DNA from: Vibrio hepatarius
Lineage (GTDB): Bacteria; Pseudomonadota; Gammaproteobacteria; Enterobacterales; Vibrionaceae
NCBI RefSeq assembly: GCF_001274785.1
Contig: NZ_LHPI01000003.1
Span: 186,001-250,000, forward strand
DNA: 64,000 nucleotides
Direction: 5' to 3'
The notes under the pieces: generated by a model
Seen by the model: only the letters and a program-made list of their open reading frames with translations
Told to the model about the DNA's origin: nothing
The model's database searches: none
Position numbers and translations under genes: made by a program
Shown: positions 53,150-63,577 of the stretch, piece by piece
Numbering within the stretch: the stretch's first letter is position 1
How the letters are laid out: each line of letters opens with the position of its first letter

Positions 53150-53614
53150 CTATAAGCTTTTTAGTAATCGCTCGCTGGCGTCTTCAATCAGATCCAACAC
53201 CAACTCGAACCCTTTATCCCCGCCATAGTAAGGATCGGGCACTTCATCGTAGTGACTCTCTGCGTAGCTCAAAAATAACTTCAGTTTATGCTGATGCGCT
53301 TCGGGGCAGCGACTCTGCAAATCCGCGAGGTTACTTTTGTCTGCCGCTAGAATTAAGTCAAAGTCATGGAAATCAGCATTGGTTACTTGTCTGGCTCGGA
53401 TACCTCTGAATGAGTAACCACGCTTCTCGCCCGCCGCTTTAGAGCGAGGATCCGGCGGATTCCCTTCGTGATAACCTATGGTTCCAGCGGAATCCACTTC
53501 TACATCGACGCCTAACTGTTGGGCCTTGGCCCTTAACACCGCTTCACCGGTCGGAGAACGACAAATGTTCCCCATACAGACCACCAGAACTTTAGTTTTT
53601 GCTTTATTTGTCAT
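53150..53614 (-). CDS. Low-molecular-weight protein tyrosine phosphatase
   Basis: A 154-aa cytoplasmic phosphatase. The P-loop is CMGNICRSPTGE (C-x5-R-S, residues about 14-25), and the general-acid Asp is in PDPYYGGDKGFE. Length and motifs are those of the eukaryotic-like LMW-PTP family. It is not next to a tyrosine autokinase or capsule cluster, so the substrate is unknown. Confidence 0.94.
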   Translation of the reverse strand: MTNKAKTKVLVVCMGNICRSPTGEAVLRAKAQQLGVDVEVDSAGTIGYHEGNPPDPRSKAAGEKRGYSFRGIRARQVTNADFHDFDLILAADKSNLADLQSRCPEAHQHKLKLFLSYAESHYDEVPDPYYGGDKGFELVLDLIEDASERLLKSL

Positions 53615-53715
53615 CAGACTACTCTCGAAGATTACCTAGCAAACACTTTAAAACATTAATGACAGTAAATTAAGGCGGTATTGCGCTTTCAGCAAGGCGA
53701 CCAAAGTCGCAGACG

Positions 53716-54996
53716 CTACGCTTTAACGCTGACTCGTTGCCGATAAACAAACTCAAAGCCTAATGACAACGCCACAAAGCTAATAAAAATGATCACAGCA
53801 TGAGGAGAAGACTCCCAAGTGGTCACAAGCAATAAGATCAGTGCCGCACCAGAGAGCAAGAAACCTAATAGGTAAACGAGCTTGTTCCCGCCTATTTCAC
53901 CATACAGTTTGTACGCTGCGAGATTAACGGCGGTAAAAATCAACAGAAAGCCCGCGCTGGCAATAATCGAAATGGCGTTGAGGTCAATCGTGTTGGCCAT
54001 AATCAGCGTAATGGCGCCGACAATCAAAATCCCCAGATAGGAATCACCCCATACTTTCTTCTCTAATGGCTCAGGCAGTTCGCGCTCTTTCGCCAGCAAA
54101 AAGCCTAATCTTGCGTTGCCGTACAAAGTCGCGTTGATCGCCGACAAGGTCGCCAAAAGCGCCGCAACCGCGACCAATTTGAAGCCAAAACTACCTAAAG
54201 CGGGACGAGCAGCCTCTGCCAAAGCAAAGTCTTTGGAAGCTTGAATGGTTGATTCACTCAGCGTACCGACGGTTATCAATGAGATAATCACGTAGAGAAT
54301 AACGACAATAATCACCGAAAGGTAAAATGCTCTAGGTAAGGTCACTGAGGGATTTTTCACATCGGCCGCCGCATTGGATATCAGCTCAAACCCTTCATAG
54401 GCGACAAAAATCATCATACCTGCTGAGATGATTGAGACCGTACTTCCGTAGTGCGCAGGAGCGAAATGCTCTGCTTGAACATAGCCAAAACTGGTCACGA
54501 TGATCACGACAAGGATTAACAGCTTGGTGACAACGATGACGGTTTCTGACTTACTGACAATTTCTGAATTGAGAAGATTGATGAACACCGGGATAACGAT
54601 GCCAACGCTAATTAAAACATGCTTTAGAACACTGCTGTCTGCAGACGAGAAAAACGTCACACCGTAGGAACCAAACGCCACCGCGTATAATGACAACGTG
54701 ACGAGATAACTCAACCAGAGCATCATATTCAGACCTTTAGGTATCAAACCCAACCCAAAGGCTTTCTCAATAAACACAACCGTTCCGCCTTCACTGGGAT
54801 ATTTGACGGACAAACGGGCATACGCACTCGCGGTTAACAGCGCGATGATGCCAGCAAGCAAGAAAGCGATGGGAGTGGCACCGTGAGCTAGAGAGACGGC
54901 TTCACCCAGTACAGCAAAAATACCACCACCGACCATACCACCAATACCGATGGCAATGGCGCCGAGTAGTCCCATCTGTTTGACCTTACTATCCAT
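53716..54996 (-). CDS. APC-family amino acid permease
   Basis: A 426-aa inner-membrane transporter with about 12 helices. The first helix has the APC signature IGIGGMVGGGIFAVLG, and the AYARLSVKYPSEGGTVVFIEKAFG segment follows. TM6 reads FVAYEGFELISNAA. This combination is common in uncharacterised permeases related to YfnA/CtrA types. Substrate not predictable. Divergent from the adenosyltransferase gene with a 279-bp shared region. Confidence 0.88.
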   Translation of the reverse strand: MDSKVKQMGLLGAIAIGIGGMVGGGIFAVLGEAVSLAHGATPIAFLLAGIIALLTASAYARLSVKYPSEGGTVVFIEKAFGLGLIPKGLNMMLWLSYLVTLSLYAVAFGSYGVTFFSSADSSVLKHVLISVGIVIPVFINLLNSEIVSKSETVIVVTKLLILVVIIVTSFGYVQAEHFAPAHYGSTVSIISAGMMIFVAYEGFELISNAAADVKNPSVTLPRAFYLSVIIVVILYVIISLITVGTLSESTIQASKDFALAEAARPALGSFGFKLVAVAALLATLSAINATLYGNARLGFLLAKERELPEPLEKKVWGDSYLGILIVGAITLIMANTIDLNAISIIASAGFLLIFTAVNLAAYKLYGEIGGNKLVYLLGFLLSGAALILLLVTTWESSPHAVIIFISFVALSLGFEFVYRQRVSVKA

Positions 54997-55275
54997 AACT
55001 CACCTTCTCTTACACCGACATAGACGAAAGATGCTTGGCAAGGCATCCATTTGAGACAAATCGCGAGCCAATGGCATACGCTTGCCCATAGTTTTGATTT
55101 TATGAACGAAAATGTCCAAAAGAGAAGGTCGACAACAACGCTTTTGCGTTTATTCTCATAACTGCAAGTAATCAAATCGTCGCTCAACAGACGTAAGCCA
55201 TTCAGTCCATCTATAAGCTATTGATAAGATGAGCTATGATAGCGCCTAAACTACAGCCATTCACGAGGACAAAGC

Positions 55276-55881
55276 ATGCCAACGGAGAGCATAAAAGACG
55301 AGCGCCATAAAGCTCGCCAACAGAAAGTAAAAGAACAGGTGGATGCACGCGTCGCAGCCGCTCAGGAAGAGAAAGGACTGCTGCTGGTCATCACCGGAAA
55401 CGGTAAAGGTAAGTCAACATCTGGTTTTGGTACCATCGCTCGTGCGGTAGGCCACGGCCTAAAATGTTCAGTCGCGCAGTTTATCAAAGGCACTTGGGAC
55501 AACGGTGAGCGCAACCTACTTGAGAAACTCGGCGTTGAGTTCCAAGTGATGGCAACTGGCTTTACGTGGGAAACTCAGAACAAAACTGCCGATACTGAAG
55601 CGGCGCAAGGCGTATGGCAAGAATGTAAGCGCATGCTGCAAGACGAGTCTATTGACGTCATCTTGTTTGACGAGCTGACTTATATGGTGAGCTACGGCTA
55701 TATCGACTTAGACGAAGTGGTCGAAGCGCTGAATAACCGCCCTAAAATGCAGTCAGTGGTCATTACTGGTCGCGGTGCGCACCGAACGCTCATGGAAATG
55801 GCGGATACCGTTTCAGAGGTGAAAAACGTTAAGCACGCTTTTGAATCTGGCGTGAAAGCACTCAAAGGTGTTGACTGGTAA
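55276..55881 (+). CDS. btuR: Cob(I)yrinic acid a,c-diamide adenosyltransferase (BtuR/CobO)
   Basis: A 201-aa cytoplasmic enzyme transferring the adenosyl group of ATP to cob(I)alamin. The P-loop is GNGKGKSTSGFGT (about residues 42-54); the substrate and Mg sites lie in AQFIKGTWDNGE and LFDELTYMVSYG. Length is typical. No cobalamin riboswitch was recognised upstream. A terminator follows and AsmA is convergent. Confidence 0.95.
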   Translation: MPTESIKDERHKARQQKVKEQVDARVAAAQEEKGLLLVITGNGKGKSTSGFGTIARAVGHGLKCSVAQFIKGTWDNGERNLLEKLGVEFQVMATGFTWETQNKTADTEAAQGVWQECKRMLQDESIDVILFDELTYMVSYGYIDLDEVVEALNNRPKMQSVVITGRGAHRTLMEMADTVSEVKNVKHAFESGVKALKGVDW

Positions 55882-55915
55882 ACAGCGAAAAGCTCCTACC
55901 AATACAGACCAAATA

Positions 55916-55951
55916 AAAAAGCGGCGTTCTTGGTTAAGAACGCCGCTTTTT
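55916..55951. terminator. Bidirectional terminator between btuR and the AsmA gene
   Basis: AAAAAGCGGCGTTCTT / AAGAACGCCGCTTTTT, perfect 16-bp stem with a GGTT loop. Confidence 0.95.
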
Positions 55952-55965
55952 CTATCTTAATAATC

Positions 55966-58095
55966 TTAGTTGAAAAGACCTTTGATTAAGTTATCTACCG
56001 CTTCTTTGGTTTTCTCATCTTTGATTTTTTCGCCAAGCTTCTCGTCCAGTTTTTCTAGACCACGCTCAAGCTCTTTTTCCGCTTTCTGCTTTAACACGTC
56101 ATCAAAGACCAGCTTGAACTTAGGATCATCCCAGCTACCAGAGACATTGATTGGAATCGTCACATCGCGCAGCTCATCGATGTCTTTACCACCCTGACCT
56201 TCCAACGAGCCGACCACAGAAGTGCTGACCGTAAAGTCAACATCTTGCTTGATGTAGTTGGCTTTACCTTTACCGCGAATACGCAATAGTGGCGACTGCA
56301 TGGTCATATCGTTAGTCACGATATTGCCTTTATCCAGTTTCAGTGTCGCTTTTAGCGCACTAAAGTCTGTCTTTTGAACGCCCTCTTTATCGTCCAGTTT
56401 CTGGCCTTTGATTTTCGCGTAGTTGGTACGGATCATCTGGGCAACGTTAATGCCGTTCACGGCACCATCGGCAAAGTTCACCAACACTGTACCCGCGAGG
56501 TTTTCTTGGATCGCACTCGGTTTGAGGCTACGACCAACAAGGTTCATGTCGATATTACCCGTCCCTTCCAATTTGTCGTTCTGCGCCACATCGATAAGTA
56601 GCGGTTGCACCAAGACACCTTGGACACGGTTAACAATGCTGTAGGTCGCTGGCGATTTACGCGCGTCTAGTTTACCGCTTGCACTGATTGAACCTTGGTA
56701 AAGGTTTGAAGTGAATGATGTCAACTCCGCCACACCACGGTTAACGCTAAAGCTGGCTTTCACGTTTTGCATCTTGGCGTTGTTCGCTTTGAACTTATCG
56801 ATCGTGATATCGCCTTTAACATCCAGCGTTTTCAATGCAGACAAGTCTGGTTCAACTTCTTCTTTCGCGGTTTGCTCACCGCCCTTCGTTGTCGAAGCTT
56901 CACCAGAACCTGACGCTTTTTCACCGCCTTGATTCAGACCTAAGAACTCATCTAAATCAATGTTTGGACTATGAAGCGAGAAGCGTACTTTAGGAATATC
57001 GCCTAACGTAACGTCCGCTTTGCCGTCAAACTCCAGCGCGTTCGCCGTTAGCTTTTTAAGCGCTAAAGCAAGGTGGCTTTTGGTCAGGTCAAAAGTCAGG
57101 TCAGAGTTAAGCGCCACTTTCATTGGTGATTGCGGTAAAGAGTTACCTTCAAGGTTTGCCTCGAAATTCAGACCACCCATCACGACTTTAGAGATCGCTT
57201 TATCAACCGTCAGCGACGCTGAACCTGTCATGTCGATCGCCAATTCAGCCGCTTGACCTTTTACTGAGTAAGTCAGCGCGTTGACTTTATCAAACTCAAA
57301 CGTATCTAACGCTAGCTTGATACTGTCCATTTTTGTCGCCGGATCGCTAAAGCTGTTATCGAGTTTAATGTTGCGCAGCGCGTAGTCAGCCATGCCTTTC
57401 GCTAAACGGAACTCCGCTTCACCTTGTGTGGCAAACTTCTGTTGATTGTTTTCACCTTTCGCCGCGAATTCAACATGAGTCCAGCGGTCGAAGGCGAACT
57501 CAGATAGGCTCAGCGCTACATCGTATAGCTTCAGCGATGTACCTGCTTGCTTATCCAGAACCTCTACTGCTGCATTTGAAATGGTGACACCAGCAAGGTT
57601 AATGCTCCATTCCTCGCCTTTTGCAGAGCTGTCTTCTGTTGTCTGCGCTGGCGCTTCAGAAGCTGCTGGCTGTGGTGTGTCTTCTGTCGTTTGTGCCGAT
57701 TGCGCTTTGGTCAGTGCGTCGATGTTCTTCGTGCCGTCTTTCAATGTTTCCATTGAGAATTCAGCACCGTCGAGCACGATGTTGCCGACTTCAAGTTGCT
57801 TACTCAACAGCGGTGTCACCGACACTTCTACGACGACGCTGTCGACTTTGAACATATTTGGTTTGCTAAACCCTTCAGGGTTACGCAATTCTGTTTTACC
57901 GATTTCAAGGCCGATAGCAGGGAAAAATTGCCAGCCAATGTCGCCTTCAATCACTAAATCTAAACCAGTCTGAGCTTTTGCCTGCTCAACAATTAGCGGC
58001 TTGAATTGATTTGGGTTTACCAGCAGAACCAGTGCAAGCAGCGCACCGATCACAGCAACAACAGGAATTGCAATAAATAGGAACAGTTTCTTCAT
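55966..58095 (-). CDS. AsmA family protein
   Basis: A 709-aa protein anchored by an N-terminal membrane helix (MKKLFLFIAIPVVAVIGALL, residues 1-20) with a large periplasmic body. AsmA relatives are long bridge-like proteins implicated in phospholipid transport and outer-membrane homeostasis. The N-terminal region has the AsmA pattern (LVIEGDIGWQFFPAIGLEIG), and the C-terminal domain reads GTGNIDMNLVGRS, then DFALKATLKLDKGNI. A low-complexity Ala/Thr/Glu-rich loop (about 150-180) and another near 405-430 interrupt it. The start is the ATG at 58095 with AAGGA 8 nt upstream. The preceding hairpin separates it from udk. Confidence 0.88.
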   Translation of the reverse strand: MKKLFLFIAIPVVAVIGALLALVLLVNPNQFKPLIVEQAKAQTGLDLVIEGDIGWQFFPAIGLEIGKTELRNPEGFSKPNMFKVDSVVVEVSVTPLLSKQLEVGNIVLDGAEFSMETLKDGTKNIDALTKAQSAQTTEDTPQPAASEAPAQTTEDSSAKGEEWSINLAGVTISNAAVEVLDKQAGTSLKLYDVALSLSEFAFDRWTHVEFAAKGENNQQKFATQGEAEFRLAKGMADYALRNIKLDNSFSDPATKMDSIKLALDTFEFDKVNALTYSVKGQAAELAIDMTGSASLTVDKAISKVVMGGLNFEANLEGNSLPQSPMKVALNSDLTFDLTKSHLALALKKLTANALEFDGKADVTLGDIPKVRFSLHSPNIDLDEFLGLNQGGEKASGSGEASTTKGGEQTAKEEVEPDLSALKTLDVKGDITIDKFKANNAKMQNVKASFSVNRGVAELTSFTSNLYQGSISASGKLDARKSPATYSIVNRVQGVLVQPLLIDVAQNDKLEGTGNIDMNLVGRSLKPSAIQENLAGTVLVNFADGAVNGINVAQMIRTNYAKIKGQKLDDKEGVQKTDFSALKATLKLDKGNIVTNDMTMQSPLLRIRGKGKANYIKQDVDFTVSTSVVGSLEGQGGKDIDELRDVTIPINVSGSWDDPKFKLVFDDVLKQKAEKELERGLEKLDEKLGEKIKDEKTKEAVDNLIKGLFN

Positions 58096-58176
58096 CAGCA
58101 TTATCCTTGCTTGGTGAGTGACGCGTGAAAAATACATCCACTCCAAGTATAAGTGGTCGTCTTAAAACCATAAAAA

Positions 58177-58199
58177 AAGTGGCACCTAAAGTGCCACTT
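58177..58199 (-). terminator. Terminator of udk
   Basis: AAGTGGCAC / GTGCCACTT with a 5-nt loop; on the minus strand it is followed by a run of T. It lies between udk and the AsmA gene. Confidence 0.85.
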
Positions 58200-58237
58200 A
58201 TATTCAAAAAAATAAAGCGTTTAGCTCGAATTATAAC

Positions 58238-58879
58238 TTAAGCTTTCAGAAGTTTTGCAATGTGAGCTTTCAGTACATCAATCGCAATACGGTTTTTGCC
58301 GCCGCGAGGAACGATGATGTCTGCGTACTGTTTAGAAGGTTCAATAAATTGCATAAACATTGGACGAACCGTTTGCTGGTACTGTTTAAGTACCGATTCC
58401 ATTGTACGGCCACGTTCTTCAACGTCACGTTTAATACGGCGTAGCAGACAGATATCGAGTGGAGTGTCCATGAACACGGTCGCGTGCATGAGGTTACGAA
58501 GACGAGGGTCAGTCAGCAGTAGAATGCCTTCTAGGATGATCACTTTCTTTGGTGTCATAGTGGTTGTTACGTCAGTACGAGTATGCTCTGAGTAGCTGTA
58601 CTCTGGTACTTCAACCGCTTCACCTTTTGTTAATTTTTCAAGGTGTTCACAAAGCAGTTCATGGTCCATCGCGTTCGGGTGATCGTAGTTAGTTTTTACA
58701 CGCTCTTCCATGCTCAAGTGGCTTTGGTCGTTATAGTAGGAATCTTCCTTAATTACACCAATTTGATGATCGCCCACTTTTTCGCGTAGTTCGTTGTAAA
58801 TAGTACTAGCGATTAAACTTTTTCCTGAAGCAGACGCGCCAGCAATACCGACGATTACGCATTGATTATTATCAGACAT
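58238..58879 (-). CDS. udk: Uridine kinase
   Basis: A 213-aa kinase phosphorylating uridine and cytidine with ATP or GTP in the pyrimidine salvage pathway. The P-loop is [11 protein letters not shown] (about 12-22), followed by [22 protein letters not shown] and [12 protein letters not shown]. Typical length. Transcribed downstream of mrp on the same strand, after a 306-bp gap. Udp at the right edge works in the same salvage pathway. Confidence 0.97.
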   Translation of the reverse strand: MSDNNQCVIVGIAGASASGKSLIASTIYNELREKVGDHQIGVIKEDSYYNDQSHLSMEERVKTNYDHPNAMDHELLCEHLEKLTKGEAVEVPEYSYSEHTRTDVTTTMTPKKVIILEGILLLTDPRLRNLMHATVFMDTPLDICLLRRIKRDVEERGRTMESVLKQYQQTVRPMFMQFIEPSKQYADIIVPRGGKNRIAIDVLKAHIAKLLKA

Positions 58880-59185
58880 TATTCTTGCACCCGATGAATT
58901 GAATTGGTGTCATAAGCTAATACTAGCAGTACGCCACTAAGCGCACATTGTATTAGTGTAAATTAGGTAAACCGCCTGATTATAGGGAGTTCGGGGGGGA
59001 GTTACTAGAGAGGATTAACGGTTTTATCCCAATTGGAATAACCAGATTTAAAGCAAACGATTACACTGTATAAAAAGCAGAACTCGGTGCAAAAACCGAC
59101 CGCAAAGTTGCTGAAAGTTCCACCACTGATTCATCACCTAAGCGAACAAACCAGCGGCGGAAATCAATCACAATCAAGGCAACGG
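58880..59185. other. Intergenic region between mrp and udk
   Basis: 306 bp with no ORF of interest, holding the udk promoter. A G-rich run (GGGGGG near 58994) is the only unusual feature. No terminator for mrp was recognised. Confidence 0.5.
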
Positions 59186-60259
59186 CTATTCAACCATAGT
59201 AAACATGATCGAATCTGGCTTCTCTTTCCCTTTCCAATACAGACGTGCGCACACTGACTGGGCGAGTTGCATATATTGCTGCGCGTGCTCTGACTCCGGA
59301 CGTGAAACAACCGTTGGTTTACCGTTATCGATATCTTCACGCATCGAGATATGCAGTGGAATTTGCGCGAGTAAGTCGAGTCCATATTCTTGCGACATCT
59401 TCTCTGCACCACCTGCGCCAAAGATATGCTCTTTCTCGCCGCAGTGGCTGCAAATATGGTAGCTCATGTTTTCCACTAACCCGATGACCGGCACTTGGAC
59501 TTTCTCAAACATCGCGGCGCCTTTACGCGCGTCTGCCAATGCAAGGTCTTGTGGCGTAGTCACAATCACAGCGCCCGTCACTGGGACTTGCTGAGCCAAC
59601 GATAGCTGAATATCACCCGTACCCGGTGGCATATCGATGATCAGATAATCCAGCTCTGGCCATTCGGTTTCATTCAATAGCTGCGCTAATGCTTTGGCGG
59701 CCATTGGCCCGCGCCAAATTGCCGCTTCGTCTTTCGACACAAGGTAACCAATCGACTGAGTAAAGATGCCGTGCGCCGCGATCGGCTGCATCCACTTATT
59801 GTCGCGTACCTGTGGGCTGGCATTCATTTCGCCCATCATCATCGGGACAGAAGGACCATAGATATCAGCATCCAACAAGCCTACTTTCGCTCCTGATTGA
59901 GCAATCGCAAGAGCTAGGTTCACCGATGTGGTCGATTTGCCAACACCACCTTTGGCAGACGTCACAGCGATGATGTTTTTCACCCCTTTGACTTCAGCCG
60001 CGACGTGGGTTTCAAGCGACTTTGGCTTAATCGTAATTTGGTACTCAAACGCTGGTGCAGAACCAGTTTGTTGCTGATTTTCAATCCAGTGAGATAACGC
60101 TTCGACCAGTGAGTTGGCAGCAAATGGAATCGCAATAGTAAATCCCTGCGTTTCAACGCTAACGACATTTGGTTGAGAAGCCCATTGCTCGGTAAGGCAT
60201 GGGTGTTGAAATTGGTTTAACCAATCACAAAAGTCTTGCTTTGAAGTGAACTGACGCAT
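59186..60259 (-). CDS. apbC: Iron-sulfur cluster carrier ATPase Mrp/ApbC
   Basis: A 357-aa P-loop ATPase of the Mrp/NBP35 family that carries Fe-S clusters to apoproteins. The deviant Walker A is SAKGGVGKST (about residue 101-110), Walker B LLDADIYGPS, and the cluster-binding pair is CSHC in YHICSHCGEKEH. The N-terminal 90 residues correspond to a shortened DUF59/MIP18-like region. Divergent from metG, as in E. coli and many gammaproteobacteria. Confidence 0.96.
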   Translation of the reverse strand: MRQFTSKQDFCDWLNQFQHPCLTEQWASQPNVVSVETQGFTIAIPFAANSLVEALSHWIENQQQTGSAPAFEYQITIKPKSLETHVAAEVKGVKNIIAVTSAKGGVGKSTTSVNLALAIAQSGAKVGLLDADIYGPSVPMMMGEMNASPQVRDNKWMQPIAAHGIFTQSIGYLVSKDEAAIWRGPMAAKALAQLLNETEWPELDYLIIDMPPGTGDIQLSLAQQVPVTGAVIVTTPQDLALADARKGAAMFEKVQVPVIGLVENMSYHICSHCGEKEHIFGAGGAEKMSQEYGLDLLAQIPLHISMREDIDNGKPTVVSRPESEHAQQYMQLAQSVCARLYWKGKEKPDSIMFTMVE

Positions 60260-60420
60260 AGGTCCTCCTTTTGAGCACTATGCTACCACTAGCAAGGTCA
60301 GTACTGAACCCTGAAAAAACTAAGGTAATCACCCCTTTGACACCTTGGAGTTAATCAGCTCATGGGGTAGTATTATCCATCAAAAATTTTTATACCTATC
60401 AAGAAAAGCGAATATTAAGT

Positions 60421-62496
60421 ATGGCAAACGATCCAAGAAACCTTCCTTCAAGGAAAATGCTGGTAACTTGTGCCCTTCCGTACGCTAACGGTTCGATTCA
60501 CCTTGGTCATATGCTTGAACACATCCAAGCAGACATCTGGGTTCGTTACCAACGCCTACGTGGCAACACTGTAAACTTCATCTGTGCTGACGATGCTCAC
60601 GGCACGCCAATCATGCTTAAAGCGCAACAGATGGGTATTACTCCTGAAGAAATGATTGCCGCAGTTAGCGAAGAACACCAGAAAGACTTTGCTGGCTTTG
60701 ATATCAGCTTTGATAACTACCACAGCACGCACTCTGAAGAGAACCGCGAGCTGGCTTCGCACATCTACCTTGAGCTAAAGAAAAACGGTTTCATTTCTAG
60801 CCGTACGATTTCTCAGTTGTTCGACCCAGAAAAAGAGATGTTCCTACCGGATCGTTTCGTAAAAGGTACTTGCCCGAAATGTAAGTCTGAAGACCAGTAC
60901 GGTGACAACTGTGACAACTGTGGTGAGACCTACAGCCCAACTGAACTGATCAATCCTAAATCTGCTGTTTCTGGTGCGACGCCAGTAATGAAAGATTCTG
61001 AGCACTTCTTCTTCGATCTGCCTCAGTTTGAAAGCATGCTAAAAGAGTGGACACGCTCTGGCTCGCTACAAGCTGAAACTGCGAACAAGATGCAAGAGTG
61101 GTTTGAATCTGGTCTGCAACAGTGGGATATCTCACGTGATGCGCCTTACTTTGGTTTCGAGATCCCAGGTGAGAAGAATAAATTCTTCTACGTATGGCTA
61201 GACGCACCTATCGGCTACATGGGCTCTTTCAAAAACCTATGTGACAAGCGTGACGACCTAGACTTCGACGAGTACTGGAACAAAGACAGCTCAGCAGAGC
61301 TTTACCACTTCATCGGTAAAGACATCGTTTACTTCCACAGCCTATTCTGGCCAGCGATGCTAGAAGGTTCTGGTTTCCGCAAACCTAACAACGTATTCGT
61401 CCACGGTTACGTAACGGTGAACGGCGCGAAAATGTCTAAGTCTAAAGGTACCTTCGTCAAAGCGAGCACGTACTTAGAGCACCTAGATCCAGAATGCCTA
61501 CGTTACTACTACGCTGCGAAGCTAAACAGCCGTATCGACGACCTAGACCTTAACCTTGAAGACTTCACTCAGCGCGTGAACGCTGATGTTGTGAACAAGA
61601 TCGTTAACCTAGCATCACGTAACGCTGGCTTCATCGCAAAACGTTTTGAAGGCAAACTGTCTGACAACTTTGCAGAACCTGAGCTATACAACGAATTTGT
61701 TGCAGCTGCTGACCGTATCGCTGAGCTTTACGAAACGCGTGAATTTGGTCGTGCGATTCGCGAAATCACTGCACTAGCGGACAAGGCAAACCAATACGTT
61801 GACGAAAAAGCACCGTGGGTTGTCGCAAAAGAAGAAGGCAAAGATCAGGAACTACAAGAAATCTGTTCTGTGGGTATCAACCTGTTCCGCGTACTGATGA
61901 CTTACCTGAAACCAGTCATGCCAGCACTTGCTGCACGTACTGAAGCGTTCCTAAACCAAGAACTAACTTGGGAAAACATCGCTGCACCACTAACGGGGCA
62001 CGAGATCACTAAGTTCAAAGCACTGTTCAACCGTATTGATCCTAAGAACATCGAAGCAATGATCGAAGCTTCTAAAGAAGACGCGGCAGCAGAAATGGCG
62101 GCGAAAGAAAAAGCCGAAGCGGAAAAGAACAAGGCTAGCCAAACTGAGCTAGACAAAGATCCAATCGCTGAAGAGATTGAGTTCGACGCTTTTGCTGCAG
62201 TAGATATGCGTATTGCTCGCATCATCTCTTGTGAAGAAGTGCCAAAAGCAAACAAACTGCTTAAGTTCCAATTGGACATCGGTGGTGAAACTCGTCAAGT
62301 GTTCTCTGGCATCAAGTCAGCGTACAAACCTGAAGAGCTAGAAGGTAAGCTAACTGTAATGGTCGCTAACCTAAAACCTCGTAAGATGAAATTTGGTATG
62401 TCTGAAGGCATGATCCTAGCCGCTGGCCCTGGTGGCAGCGACCTATGGATCCTTGAGCCACACGAAGGTGCTCAGCCTGGTATGCGCGTAATGTAA
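60421..62496 (+). CDS. metG: Methionyl-tRNA synthetase
   Basis: Charges tRNA-Met. The 691-aa protein has the class I signature HLGH in [11 protein letters not shown] (about 20-30), a zinc-binding insertion CPKC...CDNC (about 145-165), KMSKS in [10 protein letters not shown] (about 335), the anticodon-binding helical domain, and a C-terminal tRNA-binding/dimerisation domain (about 590-691, DMRIARI). An Ala/Glu/Lys-rich linker (about 555-580) joins the last two. Start at 60421 gives [14 protein letters not shown], a normal beginning. Confidence 0.98.
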   Translation: MANDPRNLPSRKMLVTCALPYANGSIHLGHMLEHIQADIWVRYQRLRGNTVNFICADDAHGTPIMLKAQQMGITPEEMIAAVSEEHQKDFAGFDISFDNYHSTHSEENRELASHIYLELKKNGFISSRTISQLFDPEKEMFLPDRFVKGTCPKCKSEDQYGDNCDNCGETYSPTELINPKSAVSGATPVMKDSEHFFFDLPQFESMLKEWTRSGSLQAETANKMQEWFESGLQQWDISRDAPYFGFEIPGEKNKFFYVWLDAPIGYMGSFKNLCDKRDDLDFDEYWNKDSSAELYHFIGKDIVYFHSLFWPAMLEGSGFRKPNNVFVHGYVTVNGAKMSKSKGTFVKASTYLEHLDPECLRYYYAAKLNSRIDDLDLNLEDFTQRVNADVVNKIVNLASRNAGFIAKRFEGKLSDNFAEPELYNEFVAAADRIAELYETREFGRAIREITALADKANQYVDEKAPWVVAKEEGKDQELQEICSVGINLFRVLMTYLKPVMPALAARTEAFLNQELTWENIAAPLTGHEITKFKALFNRIDPKNIEAMIEASKEDAAAEMAAKEKAEAEKNKASQTELDKDPIAEEIEFDAFAAVDMRIARIISCEEVPKANKLLKFQLDIGGETRQVFSGIKSAYKPEELEGKLTVMVANLKPRKMKFGMSEGMILAAGPGGSDLWILEPHEGAQPGMRVM

Positions 62497-62520
62497 TTCG
62501 CCAACCAAGCGATAACCTTT

Positions 62521-62550
62521 AAATCCCTGCCTTATGGCGGGGATTTTTTT
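62521..62550 (+). terminator. Terminator of metG
   Basis: AAATCCCTGCC-TTAT-GGCGGGGATTT with one T-G wobble and a T7 run, 24 bp after the stop. Confidence 0.93.
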
Positions 62551-62701
62551 ATCTATTCACTCACTGTTATAGTGCCTTGTTGCACCAACTCTGATCGCAA
62601 GTTTAAGACCAAACAACATAACCAGTTGATTTACTTACAATAAAAACATGGCACTAATACTGCTCTGTACCTTGTAGCGACTAGATAACAAGGAGTTGGT
62701 T

Positions 62702-63517
62702 ATGTTCGTGCTTATTTCAATTGGTATTTCTCTCATCATTTTGGCGTGCCTTTTTCACTTTTCTAAACAACGCCAATCGTCACTGCAACGCAAGTACGAA
62801 ATCTTGGTTCTGCTGCGCCAACTATTGTTATTGAGCCGACAACATCGTTCGATCACCCATCAGATTCTGACCGAGACTAACAAGTTTGACCTTACGCCAC
62901 AGCTAGAGGAAACCTACGATCTGATGATGGCAAAGTCGAACGAGCTGATCGCTATTGCTCAGTTTGAGAACAAACCCATGTACCGGATTTTGCAGCTTAA
63001 GTTCAAATCACTTAGCAAAGATTGGCAAAATAATTCAGTTGCCCGAAATCAGGTAGTGCACGGCAAAACCATCCGTCACTGTTTGTTCTTAATGGATGAA
63101 ATCGCGATTGCTTGGTTGATCGAGTCGGGGCGTGAAGATTTAAGTGACGAGTACCACCTCAATTGGCAGCAAGTTCTCGATAGTATGGAAGTGCTGACAC
63201 AGCTACGAATTTCCATTCAGGATTGCCACTACCCAGAAGGCATGCTGAGAGTGAAGTACTACTGCGAGAAAATGAAACGCAAGCTCAGCCAGATGTCGAT
63301 CATCAGCCCGCTGGCGTTAGCTTCTCCAGCTAGCTCAAAGTCTATGCACATGCTGACCGAAATTGGTTCGTGTAATGAGATTACGATGGAGGTGAGAGAG
63401 TTGTATGCATTAACCACCGACATTTCGTTGATCATTTCACAGGTCTACGACCAAATGTTGTCGGATATGACAGAGAGTTTGTACCAGCCACTACCCAGAG
63501 TAGCCTTTAGTGGCTAA
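62702..63517 (+). CDS. Membrane-anchored helical protein, possibly NIT-like
   Basis: A 271-aa protein of unknown function. Residues 1-20 form one membrane helix (MFVLISIGISLIILACLFHF); the rest is cytoplasmic or periplasmic and almost entirely helical with many His, Arg, Gln and Leu. A segment RQHRSITHQIL (about 50-60), then DWQNN and later VVHGKTIRHCLFLMDEIAIAW, recalls the arrangement of NIT-type nitrate-sensing helical bundles (H-R-x-I/L-S, W, N-x-x-x-H). This is weak and needs a structural or profile comparison. The ATG at 62702 has AGGAG 7 nt upstream. No signalling output domain is present. Not clearly in an operon: metG ends 205 bp upstream. Confidence 0.75.
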   Translation: MFVLISIGISLIILACLFHFSKQRQSSLQRKYEILVLLRQLLLLSRQHRSITHQILTETNKFDLTPQLEETYDLMMAKSNELIAIAQFENKPMYRILQLKFKSLSKDWQNNSVARNQVVHGKTIRHCLFLMDEIAIAWLIESGREDLSDEYHLNWQQVLDSMEVLTQLRISIQDCHYPEGMLRVKYYCEKMKRKLSQMSIISPLALASPASSKSMHMLTEIGSCNEITMEVRELYALTTDISLIISQVYDQMLSDMTESLYQPLPRVAFSG

Positions 63518-63530
63518 CTAAGACGCATAA

Positions 63531-63560
63531 AAAAACAGCCACCCAAGGGTGGCTGTTTTT
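63531..63560. terminator. Bidirectional terminator between the membrane protein and udp
   Basis: AAAAACAGCCACCC / GGGTGGCTGTTTTT with a tight centre; an A-run and T-run on either side allow it to act on both convergent genes. Confidence 0.92.
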
Positions 63561-63577
63561 AGTAATTTGTAGAGCGA

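Noticed and set aside
54997..55275. Cobalamin riboswitch upstream of btuR
   Set aside because: No B12-box-like sequence was recognised in the 279-bp divergent region.
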